A DNA stretch of 64,000 nucleotides from Garcia nutans (GCA_947685225.1 CANTUV010000037.1:30523001-30587000), one strand, 5' to 3'. Numbered from the stretch's first letter, positions 8,823 to 22,266 are shown. Notes: generated from the letters alone by a model not told the origin. Translations and numbers: made by a program.

Positions 8823-10255
8823 TGTTAGACAAATGATCTTAATTTTGATCCTTGACAACTCAAATGGATGATCTATTTAACTTGTGTTTGAGAAATCTTG
8901 TTGCAGGATTAGGTTATTTCAATTAAAGGTGAACAGAACATTTATCGCGGTCGCACCTCACCTTAATACGACCGCTCCAAGTAATTACAGAATGAAACCT
9001 TGTCACAGTAGGTTTCGCGGTCAGAAGTTCGACCTCAGTCGCGACCGCTCCTACAGAATAGCGACCGGCCAAATATGTGCACAACCGCTACTCAAGGAAT
9101 TTAAATCATTACAATCACAGTAAGATTCGCGGTGACAAGAACGGTGAATGACTCGACCTCGCTAACCACTTTAGCGACCGCCCCATTCAAAGTCGCGACC
9201 GCCCAACAATTCAAAAAGAAATTGCTCAAAGAGACAGTAGTGTTCGCGTCCTCAGGTGCGTCCAGAAGTTCGACGCGAGAATATGAGTTCGACCGCGAAA
9301 TGCTACCACGGGCGACCGCGAGATTCAAATTAAGGTGGACATCTCTTTTGCCCTGTCAGAAAATGACACGTGACATGACCGTTGTAATCCCACTTCAGTA
9401 TTCAAAAAAGGGCGACCGCACTTTGTGATGCGCGACCGTCCCGACAAACACAGCATGGGCAAGAAACGGTCCGACAAACACATCATGGGCAAGATTCCAG
9501 CTGCAGAGCACTAAAATTCGACCGTTGAAGATTTTTTAAAAGTAGCGACCGTCCCTGGTTAAAAGGACGACCGCTTGAAGCATGAGCGCGACCATCCTTG
9601 TATGAAGGGCGACCGCGAAGTGCTTCGGACAGTTTAAGTAAAGAGGTCTAATCTGCCAAGACTTTATTCTCAACATCAATAACGGCTAGTAAGACCACAT
9701 TGGCTATAAATACAAAGTTTCTATGAAAAAAAAAAAAAATAGAGACAATATTGAGAAAAGATTTTCATAGCCAAGCAACAAATTTTCTTTTACTTAAACT
9801 TGTATTTGAATTGTTATGAATGTTAGGTGTTAGCATTGAAAACACCATTGTATAAGTTTGAGTGTAAGCTTGGGAAACACTTGGGTTGTGAGAGTGAGCC
9901 TAGTAAAACTCTTGTTAGGTTGTGAGAGTGAGCCTTGTAAAACTCTTGTTTGGGTTGTAAGTGTGAGCCTAAGAAAAACACTTGTGAAGTTAGGTGTGAA
10001 CTTGTGAAAACACCAAAGTTAGAAGTGAGCTTGTAAAAACTTCAAAGATTAGTGGAACCTTAACAAGTTGTTAAGGAAGTGGATGTAGGATTGAAGTAAA
10101 TCCGAACCACTATAAATCTTGTGTGTTCTTTCTTTCTTCAATTACTCAACCAACTCTATATTCCGCATTTCTTGTTTGTTGAGTTTTTTAAATTGTCATT
10201 ACTTCTTGTGAAAACCAATTCACCCCCCCCTCTTGGTTGCCATCTTGGGACAACA
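8823..10255 (+). repeat. 3' LTR of Copia A (1,433 bp, complete)
   Basis: It starts TGTTAGACAA and ends GGGACAACA, so TGTT...AACA are the inverted ends. Its sequence from 8877 matches window positions 1-1379 with no visible mismatch. The U3 holds many CGACCG-type motifs, the TATA box is at 9705-9712, and an A13 run follows at about 9726. Confidence 0.95.
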
Positions 10256-11607
10256 AAACTCATGGTATAGACTATGATGAAACCTTTTCTCCAGTTGCTA
10301 TGATTAAATCTATTAGGATTCTCCTTGCCATTGCTGCATACTATGATTATGTGATATGGAAAATGGATGTCAAAACCGCTTTCCTTAATGGAAATTTACT
10401 CGAGGATGTGTACATGACACAACCTGAGGGTTTTGTAAATCTTGAGAATTCTGGGAAGGTTTGCAAGCTTCAAAGGTCCATTTATGGATTGAAGCAAGCA
10501 TCTCGAAGCTGGAATCTTTGTTTTGATGAAACAGTTAAGAACTTTGGTTTCATTCAAAATGAAGATGAACCATGTTTTTACAAGATGGTTAGTGGGAGTG
10601 CTATCGTGTTCTTAGTCCTATATGTAGATGACATATTGATCATTGGAAATGATGTCCCCACTTTACAAAAGGTTAAAGATTGGTTAGGGAATTCTTTTTC
10701 AATGAAGGACTTGGGTGAGGCTGCATATATCCTTGGTATAAGGATCTATAGAGATAGATCTAGAAGGATAATTGGCTTAAGTCAAAGTACATACATTGAC
10801 AAAGTGTTGAAGAGGTTCAACATGCAAGATTCCAAGAAGGGATTTTTGCCTATGTCACATGGTATTCATCTTAGCAAGAATCAATGTCCTAAGACATCTG
10901 ATGAGCGAGCTAGAATGAATAAGATCCCTTATGCTTCTGCTATTGGATCTATTATGTATGCCATGCTATGTACTAGACCTGATGTCTCATATTCTTTGAG
11001 CACAACAAGTAGATATCAAGCTGATCCTGGTGAGGGTCACTGGACAGCTTTTAAGAACATTCTTAAGTATCTAAGAAGAACTAAGGATGCTTTCTTGGTT
11101 TATGGAGGTTTGGAAGATGAGCTAGTTGTAAATGGTTACACAGATGCTAGTTTCCAAACTGATATAGATGATTACAAATCGCAGTCAGGTTTTGTATTCA
11201 CTTTGAATGGTGGAGCCATTACTTGGAAAAGTTCCAAGTAGAGCACAGTAGCAGATTCTACAATAGAAGCTGAGTATATAGCAGCATCAGATGCAGCTAA
11301 GGAAGCAGTTTGGCTGAAGAAATTCATCACTGAGCTTGGAGTGGTGCCTAGCATTGCTAATCCTATGGCTATCTATTGTGACAACAATGGTGCCATAGCG
11401 CAAGCAAAAGAGCCAAGGTCCCATCAGAAATCTAAGCATATACTCAGGCGATTTCACCTCATTCGAGACATCATTGATAGAGGTGATATCAAGATATGCA
11501 AAGTTGACACAAATGACAACATAGCAGATCCATTGACAAAGCCTCTCTCGCGGGTCAAGCATGATCAGCACACTAGGTCTATGGGTATGAGATATTTGTT
11601 AGACTAG
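10256..11607 (+). pseudogene. pol: RT-RNase H part of Copia C pol, one premature stop
   Basis: Reading starts inside RT at HGIDYDETFSPV, a copia core motif, so the gene is cut by the Copia A insertion. DVKTAFLNG, YGLKQASRSWN and the catalytic LYVDDILIIG are intact. RNase H begins near YTDASFQTD. A TAG at 11239-11241 replaces the Gln expected in the conserved WKSSKQSTV motif (a CAG to TAG transition). The frame then continues through STIEAEYIAASDA and IADPLTKPL to the natural TAG at 11605-11607. The apparent start upstream of 10256 is an artefact of reading from the inserted LTR. Confidence 0.92.
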
Positions 11608-11627
11608 GCCTAGTGCAAGTGGGAGAC

Positions 11628-12983
11628 TGTTAGTGTATATGCCCTAGGCCATTGATTTGGACCTTAATGTTATTCATTTTTGTTATTAATAAAGAAGTTT
11701 TTATTATCATTGTTATGTTTGCTTGTTATATATAATAATGATTATATCCCTGGTTTATTATTGTTATGGAGATAATAATAAATATAACTAGTGTAATATT
11801 GATTTGATAATCATAAGATGATTATAGGTATGAAGATACAAATCAATATTATGGATACATGTTAGAGAACAGTGTATTGGATAGACCCACATAGATATCA
11901 CTTCATGGTTTAATGTCATAAGTGTATCTCATAATAGTTTTCATTTAATCCTTTGACTTGAGATTGTCATAGTTTCCAACATAAGGAATATTATGTTTTG
12001 ACATGATCAAACGTTATCTGTAACTAGATAATTATAAAGGTTATGCTTGAACATGGTATAAATTATGTAGAGGAAAATGAACAATCAAGATGGAATTTGT
12101 CCCTCTCTATGAGAGAGATATCTTCTGGGCCCCTCGATAAGTGTAACTGAGAAATGCATGGCCGTGCTCAAATAAGTTGATATAAGATCAATCTTATTTG
12201 TTTATCAGTTAACTTGGAGATCGAGTAATCATAAGTTTGGACAATATAAGTATGACATTTACTATGACTTATTTTCAAACTAGATATCGTGTGACAAAGG
12301 GATTAATGCATGTACTATTTCAGGTTTTCATTTATAATGATTCTCATGATTAATTGGGTAGTCGTAATGTCTTGCTAGAGGCCAATTATTATTTGTGCAT
12401 TTCAATAGAGATTGAAATACACTACCAATTAATATGAGCCTATCGGGTCACACACATAGAACGTAGGCTGTACTTAAATAATAATAATTATATTTTTATT
12501 ATTGTTGTTAGTATTATTATTATTATTAGATATTAATAATAATATTGTTATAATAATTATTATTAGATAATAATTATTAAAAACGTGGGTCCATATAGGA
12601 TATGGACAGTTAGGGTTTTGACGAGTCTTTTAAACGGTTTTAAAAGGGCTAGAGGGATTATGATATGATCATTATTCGTTTTGAAAAAAACGAAAGAAGA
12701 AAAAAAACCTAAAAAACCCTAGTTTTGTTTTTGAAAAGTTTCAGCCACTGCCGTTGGTGAGCTAGCACTCAGACCGGCGTACGTTCGTGTGGACTTCAAT
12801 AGAGGGTGTTCGTCTTCAGAAGGCAGCATCTGTTAATCGATTTGAAGCTACACAAAAGGTTAGTTTCGAATCTCTTTTATCGAACTGAATGGATCACATG
12901 GATCCTGGGAATAAATCGAAAGATATTTTTTTTGTTTTTCCGCTGTGGCAAAAGAGTTGCAGATTCTTCTCGATTTACTAACA
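11628..12983 (+). repeat. 3' LTR of Copia C (1,356 bp)
   Basis: A purine tract (aagtgggagac, about 11617-11627) precedes the LTR, which starts TGTTAG and ends CTAACA, a perfect 6-bp terminal inverted repeat. It has a very AT-rich stretch of 'attatta' repeats (about 12478-12580) and no coding content. The right end is fixed because Gypsy A integrase codons start immediately after it. Confidence 0.88.
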
Positions 12984-13722
12984 TGGGACCCCATAAAGAC
13001 TCACAATCCTGTTGAGGTACAGTTTGGCATACTGCGACACTGTGTACTTAGTATTTACTGGAAGAAAATGAGTGGACTTAGTCAATCTGTCAACAATAAC
13101 CCAGATCGAATCATGCCCACTAGGAGCTTTAGGCAAATCGACAACAAAATCCATATTGATTCTCTCCCACTTCCACTCAGGTAGTGGTAACTCCTTAAGT
13201 AATCCCGCAAGCTTATGATGCTCATACTTAACTTGCTGACAAGATAAGCATTGAGAAACAAACTGTGCAACATCATTCTTCATCCCTTTCCACCAATACA
13301 ACTGCTTCAAATCCCGATACATCTTGGTGGAACCTGGGTGAACTGTGTACTTAGAGAAATGTGCATCCTTAAGGATATCAGTCTTCAAATCATCTACCTT
13401 AGGAACACACAACCTAGTACCAAACTTCAAAACACCTTTATCATCTATAAAAAAACTCCTTGTTCTCACCGGCTAAGACTTTCTGTCGTAAAATTTCCAA
13501 ATCCGCATCCTTACTTTGCTCAGAAATAATCCTGTCAAGAAAATTTGGCTTCACAGCCAAACTAGCAAGAAACACCCCTCTACCATTCACAAATTCTTTG
13601 TCAGACATATTAAATGCCCAACCCTCATCAAGCAATTGGTGAATCTCAGAAATCAAGGACCTCCTCGTCAAACAAATGTGTGACAAACTCCCCATAGACT
13701 TGCGACTCAAAGCGTCTGCCAC
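12984..13722 (-). pseudogene. Integrase N-terminal part of Gypsy A, frameshifted and truncated
   Basis: Residues from VADALSRKS onward link RNase H to integrase. The H2C2 zinc domain is readable (HPGSTKMYRDL, then CLSCQQVKYEH) and the first catalytic Asp lies in INMDFVVDLP. The frame changes near 13447-13453 at a run of seven A, a likely 1-nt indel. The gene ends abruptly at SLYGVP, where the Copia C LTR begins. The second Asp, the Glu and any chromodomain lie left of the window. Confidence 0.9.
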
Positions 13723-13782
13723 AACATTTGCTTTCCCAGGATGGTACTGAATATTATAATCATAATCTTCCAGAAATTCTAT

Positions 13783-15642
13783 CTACCTCCTCTGCCTCAA
13801 GTTCAGATCCCTCTGCGAGTAAACATATTTGAGATTCTTATGGTCAGTAAAAATCTCACATGTAACACCATACAGATAATGCCTCCAGATCTTTAGTGCA
13901 AACACAACAGCAGCCATCTCCAGATCATGCGTAGGATAATTAACTTTATGCTTTTTCAACTGTCTTGAAGCATAAGCAACCACCCTACCATGTTGCATCA
14001 ACACACATCCCAAACCAATACCAGATGCATCACAGTAAACAACATAGCCTTCATTGCCCTCCGGCAAAACAAGTACAGGTGCAGATATCAACCTTTCTTT
14101 CAGAAAGTTAAAACTCTCCTCACAAGCATCATCCCAAACAAACTTAACACCCTTGCGAGTGAGTTTAGTCAAAGGTGCTGTAAGTCGAGAAAAATCTCTA
14201 ACAAATCTTCTATAATAACCAGCCAAACCCAAGAAACTTCGTATCTCTGTTATTGTCTTTGGTCTTGGCCAATCCATGACTGCCTCAATCTTCTTTGGAT
14301 CAACCTGAACACCCTTAGAAGATATAACATGACCCAAGAACACAACTTTATCCAACCAGAATTCACTTTTCGAGAACTTGGCATAAAGTTTATGTTCCCT
14401 CAGAGTTTGCAAAACCATCTTCAAATGTTCCTCATGCTCTTCTTTAGTCTTGGAATACACCAAAGTATCATCAATGAACACCACAACAAACCGATCAAGA
14501 TATGGACTAAACACCCTATTCATCAAGTCCATAAAAGCAGCAGGGGCGTTGGTAAGTCCAAAAGACATTACCAGAAATTCATAATGACCATACCTTGAGC
14601 GAAAAGCAGTTTTAGGTATGTCACTCTCTCGCACCCTTAACTGATGATAACCAGACCGAAGATCAACCTTTGAGAAAAACTTCGCCCCTTGCAACTGATC
14701 AAACAAATCATCAATCCTTGGTAATGGATATCTGTTCTTGACCGTCACCTTGTTTAGCTGCCGATAATCAATACACAACCTCATGGAACCATCCTTCTTT
14801 CTCACGAAAAGAACCGGAGCTCCCCAAGGTGAAGTACTCGGTCGGATGTACCCCTTCTGTAACAAATCATTCAGTTGTTCCCTCAACTCTTTAAGCTCTG
14901 CCGGTGCCATTCTATAAGGTGGCATAGAGATAGGATTTGTGCCAGGTACAAGATCAATAGAAAACTCAATCTCCCTTTCAGGAGGTAACCCAGGCAAATC
15001 CTCAGGAAAAACATCCATAAAATCTTGCACTATAGGGACGTCTTCTAGTTTAACTTCTTCTTTCTTCACATCCCGAATAGATATAAGATAGGCGTCACAA
15101 CCTTTACGCAACAACCTTCTAGCTCCCAAAGCAGAAATCATCTGACAAGGACCAATGGTCTTGGAACCATGGAATGTCACCGACTTACCTTCTTCATAAT
15201 CAAATCGGACTATTTTAGCCCTACAGTCAACATTAGCTCCATGACAAGCTAACCAATCCATTCCCAAGATCACATCAAATTCCAACACAGATAGAACAAT
15301 CAAATTTGCAGCTAAATCTGCATCCTCAACTCTAATCATACAGTTACTATAAACATCCACCGTCTCTATCTCATCCCCCAGTGGTGTATGAACAAACAAA
15401 GGCTCAGCTAAAAGTTCATGTGATTTAGATAATCTAGATACAAAGCTAGGTGATATGAATGAATGAGTAGCTCCAGGGTCAATAAGAACATGTGCATCAA
15501 ATGAACATATAGAGAGTGTACCTTGCACCACATTATTATCAGCCCGAGCTTGCTGAGCATTAAGATTAAACACCCGAGCATAATTATGATTCTGATTCTG
15601 GCCTTGGTTCTGATTCTGAGCATTGTTTTGACCTGCTGGCAA
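13783..15642 (-). pseudogene. Protease-RT-RNase H of Gypsy A
   Basis: This 619-codon open stretch holds an aspartic protease (LIDPGATHSFIS, with DPG in place of the common DSG), RT (PPYRMAPAEL, IDYRQLNKVT, catalytic FIDDTLVYS) and RNase H (VYCDASGIGLG, TDHKNLKY). A TAG at 13783-13785 replaces the conserved Trp after NLRQRR, a TGG to TAG transition. Upstream it is separated from gag by another TAG near 15656-15658. Apart from these stops the enzyme core looks well preserved. Confidence 0.9.
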
Positions 15643-15657
15643 AGCGGGTACAACATT

Positions 15658-17013
15658 CTACTGCTGATTATTCAGGTGATAACCCTGATTCTGCTGACCT
15701 TGGTAGCCTCGATAACCTCCATTCTGTCGTCTGCCATTCTGATTACCTCGGCCTCCATTATAACCTCGACTACCATTACCTCTGCCATAACCATTGCCAT
15801 TACCATTACCGTTGCCACGGTTGTTGTTACCCTGATTCCCTACTGGTCTCACATAATTCTGCTGCCCTCCTTGATTCTGATCACGCCGAGAATTAGGACA
15901 ATCCTTCACCTGGTGATCCATCTGTCCACAACCTAAACATGCTCCCATCTATCTCCAGCAATCTCCTGGATGACGATTACCACAAAACCCACAAACAGGA
16001 TTCCCCTGATTCTGATTCTGCGATCTGTAAGTCTGTTGTTGACCACCTCTATTATTACCTCTCTGATCTCTGTTCTGTCCTTGGTAGCCATGCAAATCAT
16101 TAGGTCTACTTCTCTTCCTACTAACATCAGTAGTATCCTCAGTCCTGTCAGTCTTACCTCTGTTTTCCAAACCCAGAGCTGTGTTCCTAGCCAAATGCAA
16201 CTCAGTGTAGTTATGGCTAGCAACAAAACCATAATACTTATTGTTCAGTCCCTCCACGAATCTGCGAGTCATCCGAGCCTCATCCTGAATCAAGTGTGTA
16301 GCATACTGTCGCAGATCCTGAAACTTCTCATAGTACTCAGCTATGGATCTATCCCCTTGCTTCAACCTCTCAAACTCTTGGCCTTTTTGCCACATAACAT
16401 TCTCAGGTATGAAATTCTGCATGAACAAGTCCTTAAACTCATTCCAGACACGAACCCTATCTCTGATCTCATCATCGAACCACACCTGAGCTGACTTCTT
16501 TAACTGATGACCTGCCAACTCTATAGATCTATCATCAGTACAGTTGAGAGCTAAACAAATCCGACGTACCTCATTGATGAAGTATACCGGATCCTCAGTA
16601 GCAGAGTTGGAGAATGTAGGTGGGTTCACTCTGATAAACTCATTTAACCTCACATACTGGGGTTCAACAGTAGGTGGCTGATCATTGGCTTGCCCAGCAT
16701 TCTGATTCATATTCTGCACCAACTAAGCAATTCCATTGGCAAGAGTCTCCATAGATTTACCCATGGTCATCATAGTAGTCATAAACTGCTCCTGACCCAC
16801 TGCAGCAGCCGGTGTAGCCTCCGGTACAAGATTATTCCCAGGAGTAAGTGGCTGAGGATCAGGCACAACTCCTGCAGTATTAACATTCCCCGCTGCAGCT
16901 CTAGGAGGTCTCCCACGTCCACGTGGAGGCAGATTAGCACCATCTGCAGTTCCAGAAGTTCCAGCACCAGAGGAACCTCCCCCTATCCGAATTCCAGTAC
17001 TTCTTTGAGACAT
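15658..17013 (-). pseudogene. gag: Gag of Gypsy A with internal stops
   Basis: The start is taken at the ATG of MSQRSTGIRIGG (17011-17013), the first Met that opens a gag-like sequence. A Gly/Arg/Pro-rich N-terminus is followed by the retrotransposon gag domain (DPVYFINEVRRI, RFVEGLNNKYYG) and zinc knuckles (CGFCGNRHPGDC and CLGCGQMDHQVKDC), then an Asn/Gln/Gly-rich tail. TAG stops occur before LVQNMNQ (about 16723), after GDCWR (about 15949) and after NNQQ (about 15658). All are compatible with single transitions. Confidence 0.88.
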
Positions 17014-17133
17014 AACTCTAGATATTAGTATAAGCATATCGGTTAACGTGGAAGCAAAAGAAACACAGAAAGAATTTTTCCTAATGATTTCCGGATACAA
17101 CTAGACAAATTATAAGTGTGACTGAATCTTATT

Positions 17134-17145
17134 TCTCTGATACCA
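17134..17145 (-). other. Primer binding site of Gypsy A
   Basis: On the minus strand this reads TGGTATCAGAGA, matching the initiator-Met primer site in 11 of 12 positions. It starts four bases inside the LTR end. Confidence 0.85.
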
Positions 17146-20100
17146 CTTTTGTCACGACCCAACCCGGGGGCCACACCGGCATGCAGCCAAACCGAAGTCC
17201 GACCACATAAGCCTTAGAAACATTCATAACAGTGTAAGTGCAAAACAGTTCAATACTTATATAATCCTCAATCCTAGTTCAAATGCAAACCATCAATATA
17301 ATCAAATCCCAATAAAATCATTCGGGAAATCTAATGCAGACAAGTTCTACTTATTACACAAAAAGGGATTCGGATTCAAACCGCCCCAAAAGTTCAATAT
17401 CCGGAAATCTCTAAGCAGAAGGACCGATAAACACAAACGAAAAACCTGATCGACTTCGCCAAAGAAGAGAAAGAAGATAGACGAAGGCAATCACTGTAAA
17501 CCTGCAAGACAATCTGTAAGGGTGTGAGCACTTTATATAGACGCCCAGTAAGCCTATGAGAGGCAGAGAAACATCTAACAGTTATATAAGCAGTACATAT
17601 AATACATTCACAAATTAAGCAATCAAGATGGTGTGTCGGGGTCACCAATCAGTAAACAGTACAGTATAATATCAGTCACATCCGCCCTTATAACTCCTCA
17701 GTACAGTACAGTAATCAGTAATTAGGCATGTAGCCTCAGTAAACAGTATAGGCATTAAGCCTCAGTAGCAGTATAGGCATTAAGCCTCAGTAACCTCCTT
17801 CCCCTTCATGACACACCATCACACGGCACAAGTAATATCAAATTCAATATTCTCACATAAATACAATCACGTGCAAGTTTCTCTATCTCCTAAAGCATGC
17901 GAGGCTGAGTTCGAAAGAATAGTCTAGTGAATATATAGAAAGGATAATATATTATAAGAAGGGTTTATATACATATATAAGTTGTTAGCAAGTAGCACAA
18001 CACAAATAGTTCAAATACACCCATAGAACTTACCTGGTCTAACAGTCAGCTAAGCAATCTGCCACCCTAAGTCTGAGGTGCTGCTGGACCACCACCTAAC
18101 CATTAACTATCAATTAACAACCACCCTTACAAATGTATGCAAGTGCAAATGGGAATGCATGACGTGAATGCACGCAATTCAATAGTTTCCATAACAAGGT
18201 TAAACCTTTATCAACCAATCATAACTTAACCATCATAATACCACACCTTTAAACTTGCTTTCGAGAATATAAAACATCATTAAAAAGTCCTTACAATTTA
18301 AATTTATCAAATACCTTACTTAAATAATCAATATTCACCAAATACAATTTTACCGATAAACCTGAATAACGAGTGTCAACTTGTAAAATTCAAAACAATT
18401 AACCAGTATATGCAAAATTTATAATTCTCAACCAGAAGTTAATTTGATATCTGAAAAGTATCCTACCAAAATTTCAAAATTTTTCGAGACTTAGAAGTCT
18501 CTCAACCAATTTTTATTCATAACAGTATACAGCTCACAAGGTATACTGACAGCAGTAGAAAGATCTAGTTATTTCAAAAATATAACAATAGAAACATAAC
18601 CCAACATATTTTTCTTGTAAATTAGACTTCCATAACTTCAACATATATGAAAATAAAATCCAAAACATTTTTACACATTTTAATATGAATTTCGAAAGTT
18701 ACAGATGATGCAATCGCATCTACAGTACAGTTCGTCAGACAAAACTAGCAAACTTGAATTTTCCAGAAATATACGATGCTCCAAAATCCCAAAAATTATT
18801 TTTCTCATAAACTAGACTCAATTTTGAGCCACATATCCAAATTTTAGATTTTTATCATGTTCTAATATTTAATTAAAAATCGAGCAACATACAGCACTAA
18901 CATCAAACTTCAGCAGAGAATTAAATCATCCAAAAACTCAAAGAAAACAATTAATTCAAAAACCCTAATACCCAAATCAATTCAATCAAACCCTAATTCA
19001 ATACATTCATCAAATTTTAGAACCTAACACACTAGCCCAATCAATTAATTCAATAACCAAAATCCCTCAAAACAATAAAAACCCCAAAACCTAACATATT
19101 TTGTAAAAATCAATTTAATTAAATAATAATTCGAATTTAGCCAAATTAATTAAGAAAAATACCAACCCAATATGATATGAACATGTTCTAGGTAGATGGG
19201 AGTCAAATCAAAGCAAAAGGGTGGAAGAAAAACCTCAAAACACACAAAATAGCAAAAATTGCTGCTGCTGGAAAGGGAAGCAAAACGACAGGTCGAGCCA
19301 CGCCGCAGCAGGCCAAACGACAGAGCTTCGCAGGCCGAACGATGAAGCCCTGGCCCGCACCTCTCCGTCAAACGACACAAACCTCTCACCGAACGACACT
19401 ACCTCCTCTGCGCGCCAAGACCAAAACGACAGGCCCTCTAATTTTTGCCTAAAACCCTATTTTTTAAAGCCACCCGAATTTAGAGTGATCTAAAACCTTC
19501 CCCCATCAAACCTAGGCCCTATTTATAGGAAAGAAAACTTTTAAAAATATATTTTGACCCCAATCTTGTAATATCCCAATATATGACCTAGAAGTTTTAA
19601 TACAATTGTTGTGTGATTTGAATTAAAGGTATATATGTTTTTACAAAGGAAATGATTGTGTTAACGAAATGTATATGTTGTATATATGTTAATATATTAA
19701 ACATATAAGTTGGTCAAAAGATAGTCAAGAGAAGAGAAAGGTGTGGTGGAGGATTTTTGGTAATTATTATTATTATTATTATTATATATATATGTATATG
19801 TGGCTAACGTGAGAAGAGAAAAGGATATTTTCTTTCTTCTTCTTCTCCTTTTGGTTCTTGCACGAGAGAGAGAGAGAAGGATGATAAAGAGGTGATGATC
19901 TTCATTAAAACCTTAGGGTTTTAAGAGAATTGAAGATAGAGATTGAAGATTTGTCAAGATATTCAAGTAAGTATTTTCTTGTTTTCTTTTGTTGTTGTTG
20001 AAGTTTTGTTCGAAGTGAATTTTGATTTGTTGGGATTTTGATTTGGTGTGGTTAAGATGTGTTTATAAGTGGTGAAAGTGATTATAAGTTAAATTGGTGT

Positions 20101-20349
20101 TGGTTTTGGTTTGGAAATGGTAAGTTGAGTGGATATTGAAATTGAAAGAATAGGAATGCTGTTGGTTTAGGGTTTTGAGATGGTATGTGTTTAAATGTGT
20201 TGTTAATGATTTGTTAATAAGAATATTGTGATGAATAGGTAAAATAAGTGTTAATAATATTGATTATGTCTATTTGAATGAGGTGGTGTTGTGTATAATG
20301 TGTTTAAATGCAGTTGGAAGAGTTTTGGCCATTTTAGGGTTTTTGTTCA

Positions 20350-20590
20350 TGAGAGACACGGCCAAGACTTAATATTTTTGGGTGACACGACCAAGTTGAG
20401 GGAAGTTTGGCCGTGTTGGATGAGCTTAGGGAGAGACACGGCCACTGGCTTGGCCGTGTCCCTTGCCCGTGTTTGCCACTGCCTGATGTTGGTTGAGAGA
20501 CACGGCCGTGTCCCCTGCCCGTGTCTGCCTCGGCTTGAATTGGTGTTGAGAGACACGGCCACAAGCTTGGCCGTGTCCCTTAAGTGTGTT
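20350..20590 (+). repeat. CpG-rich GACACGGCC cassette of S1
   Basis: At least five GACACGGCC or GGCCGTGTC elements occur in direct and inverted form within about 240 bp, giving many potential short hairpins. The 112-codon frame across it is low-complexity and not a gene. Confidence 0.7.
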
Positions 20591-22266
20591 GGCTACTGTG
20601 ATTTTTCCTTGCTCCTCTTACATGGTTGAGTTTGAACTTACATTTAGTAATGCATATGCTACTATATGAACAAGGTTATGTATTATGTGCATTGTGAATC
20701 TTGTGAATGGTAATGTGTATATGAATAATGTATTTTGTAATGTTACATCAATGATGCTATAGGTAAAATGTGAAGGATATGATGAGGTAATTGATTATGT
20801 ATAGCTTGATGGGAGTAGCTCTTGAGGTAAGTACAAATTTACCTAGAAGCATTCTTTTATATGATTTTGAAACTTAAAACAATGTTAAGTAAATTATATT
20901 ATTGTTAATACAATGTGATTAATGTTGTCAATTGGATAGTGTGAAAGTTATAATGATGATTCAAAAAGGTATGTGCAATGTGATTTGTTGTGATAAATGT
21001 TTTAATAATGCATGGTGTAAATGTGCCTTGAGAAATTATGTAATGTGATATTATCATGGTTGATAATAATGATCAAAATGAAATAAATGGACATATGGTT
21101 TATATGACAATGAATCTAAGATACATATGCAATGTAATTGATTATGTATGCTTGGATGATAAAGTGTATAAGGTGGATTGAGATGAAAGGTGATATGAAG
21201 CCATTGTGTTTGGCTATGATGATTCAAATGTGATGTGAAGCCATTGTGTTTGGCTATGACGTTTCAATTGAGATAAATAAGGCATGTTTGCCTAAATGAT
21301 GATGAGAATTGAGAATGAAAGTGCTAATGAAATAGTGAATGAATTGTGTGGCTAATGTGTTATTCCATTTTCAGAGTTTGTTGTTGGTGGCATGCCTAAT
21401 ATTAGTAACAATCTCTTGAAGTTAGGTTGGATTGATCCTTGAAGCCAAGTTGGGTTGAAGTTTAACATGTTTTACTCCCCTTGAAGCTTGGTTGGGTCAA
21501 ATCCTTGAAGCCTAATTGAGATGTTACAACCCTTGAAGCTAGGTTGGATTGGTTCTTGAAGCCAAGTTGGGTTGATGCTTAGCATGCTTTGCTCCCCTTG
21601 AAGCTTGGTTGAACCTAATCCTTGAAGCCTAGTTGGGATTATGATAATGATAAATGTGATAACAAAACCAAAGCATTAACTCTGAAAATTGAATGGCATA
21701 GTAGCGGTTGTTGGGCCCGAGTCTGTCTTTGTTGTCAATATGATATACTAATGTTGAAATAAATGAGTAATGAGATCTATGATTGACTTTGTTGGCAATG
21801 TGACTTATGATTGATGAATTGTAAACAATGTTATGAAGTATGATGTGTAATGTGTAATGTGTATATTGATATACTAATTGTGAGTATTAATGATGGATTG
21901 CGGATAATGATGCAATTGAATGATGTAATGATTGCCTTTGTTGAAAATGTGATTCATGAATGTTGAATTGTGGATAATGATTTAATTGAATGGTGTAATG
22001 AGATGTAAGGTTATGTAGTATGGCATGAAAATATTGTATAAATGAGTTATTGAAAAGAGATTTGATTTTGATAAGTTATGTTGAAAATATTTGATTCTGG
22101 AAGTATAATATTCTATGTGAATATATATACAATCTATGAGATTAGTGGGAGTACATGAAGAATACAATAAGAAAGGAAAAACAGGATAAGAAAACAATAA
22201 AACATGATACTAAAAATATGAGGTACGATTCTTTTGTATAGTATATTTTAATATTTATTTGTACTA

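Larger units (their letters stand above)
1..10255 (+). mobile_element. Copia A: young SIRE/Maximus-type Ty1-copia retrotransposon
   Basis: The order is 5' LTR (cut by the window edge), PBS, gag, pol (protease, integrase, RT, RNase H), spacer, third ORF, polypurine tract, 3' LTR. Integrase before RT defines Ty1-copia. A long gag with two zinc knuckles, a third ORF after pol and several PPT-like GGGGGAG stretches point to the SIRE/Maximus lineage. All three ORFs are open. The two LTRs align at a constant offset of 8,876 with no difference I could find, so the insertion is recent. It landed in another copia element: RT coding sequence resumes directly after 10255. The expected 5-bp duplication on this side is AAACT (10256-10260); its partner lies left of the window. 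Confidence 0.95.
10256..12983 (+). mobile_element. Copia C: 3' part of an older Ty1-copia element
   Basis: RT and RNase H coding sequence plus the 3' LTR lie directly after the Copia A LTR in the same orientation. Gag, protease, integrase and the 5' LTR are to the left of the window, split off by Copia A. On its right side the LTR ends in CTAACA and integrase sequence of Gypsy A resumes at once. The expected 5-bp duplication is TGGGA (12984-12988). Confidence 0.9.

Noticed and set aside
10237..10255. Start of the Copia C RT frame inside the Copia A LTR
   Set aside because: The upstream codons belong to the inserted LTR and begin at TTG; the true reading enters from the lost 5' part of Copia C.
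20291..20629. 112-codon frame in S1
   Set aside because: It covers the GACACGGCC cassette inside a solo LTR and has no family resemblance.
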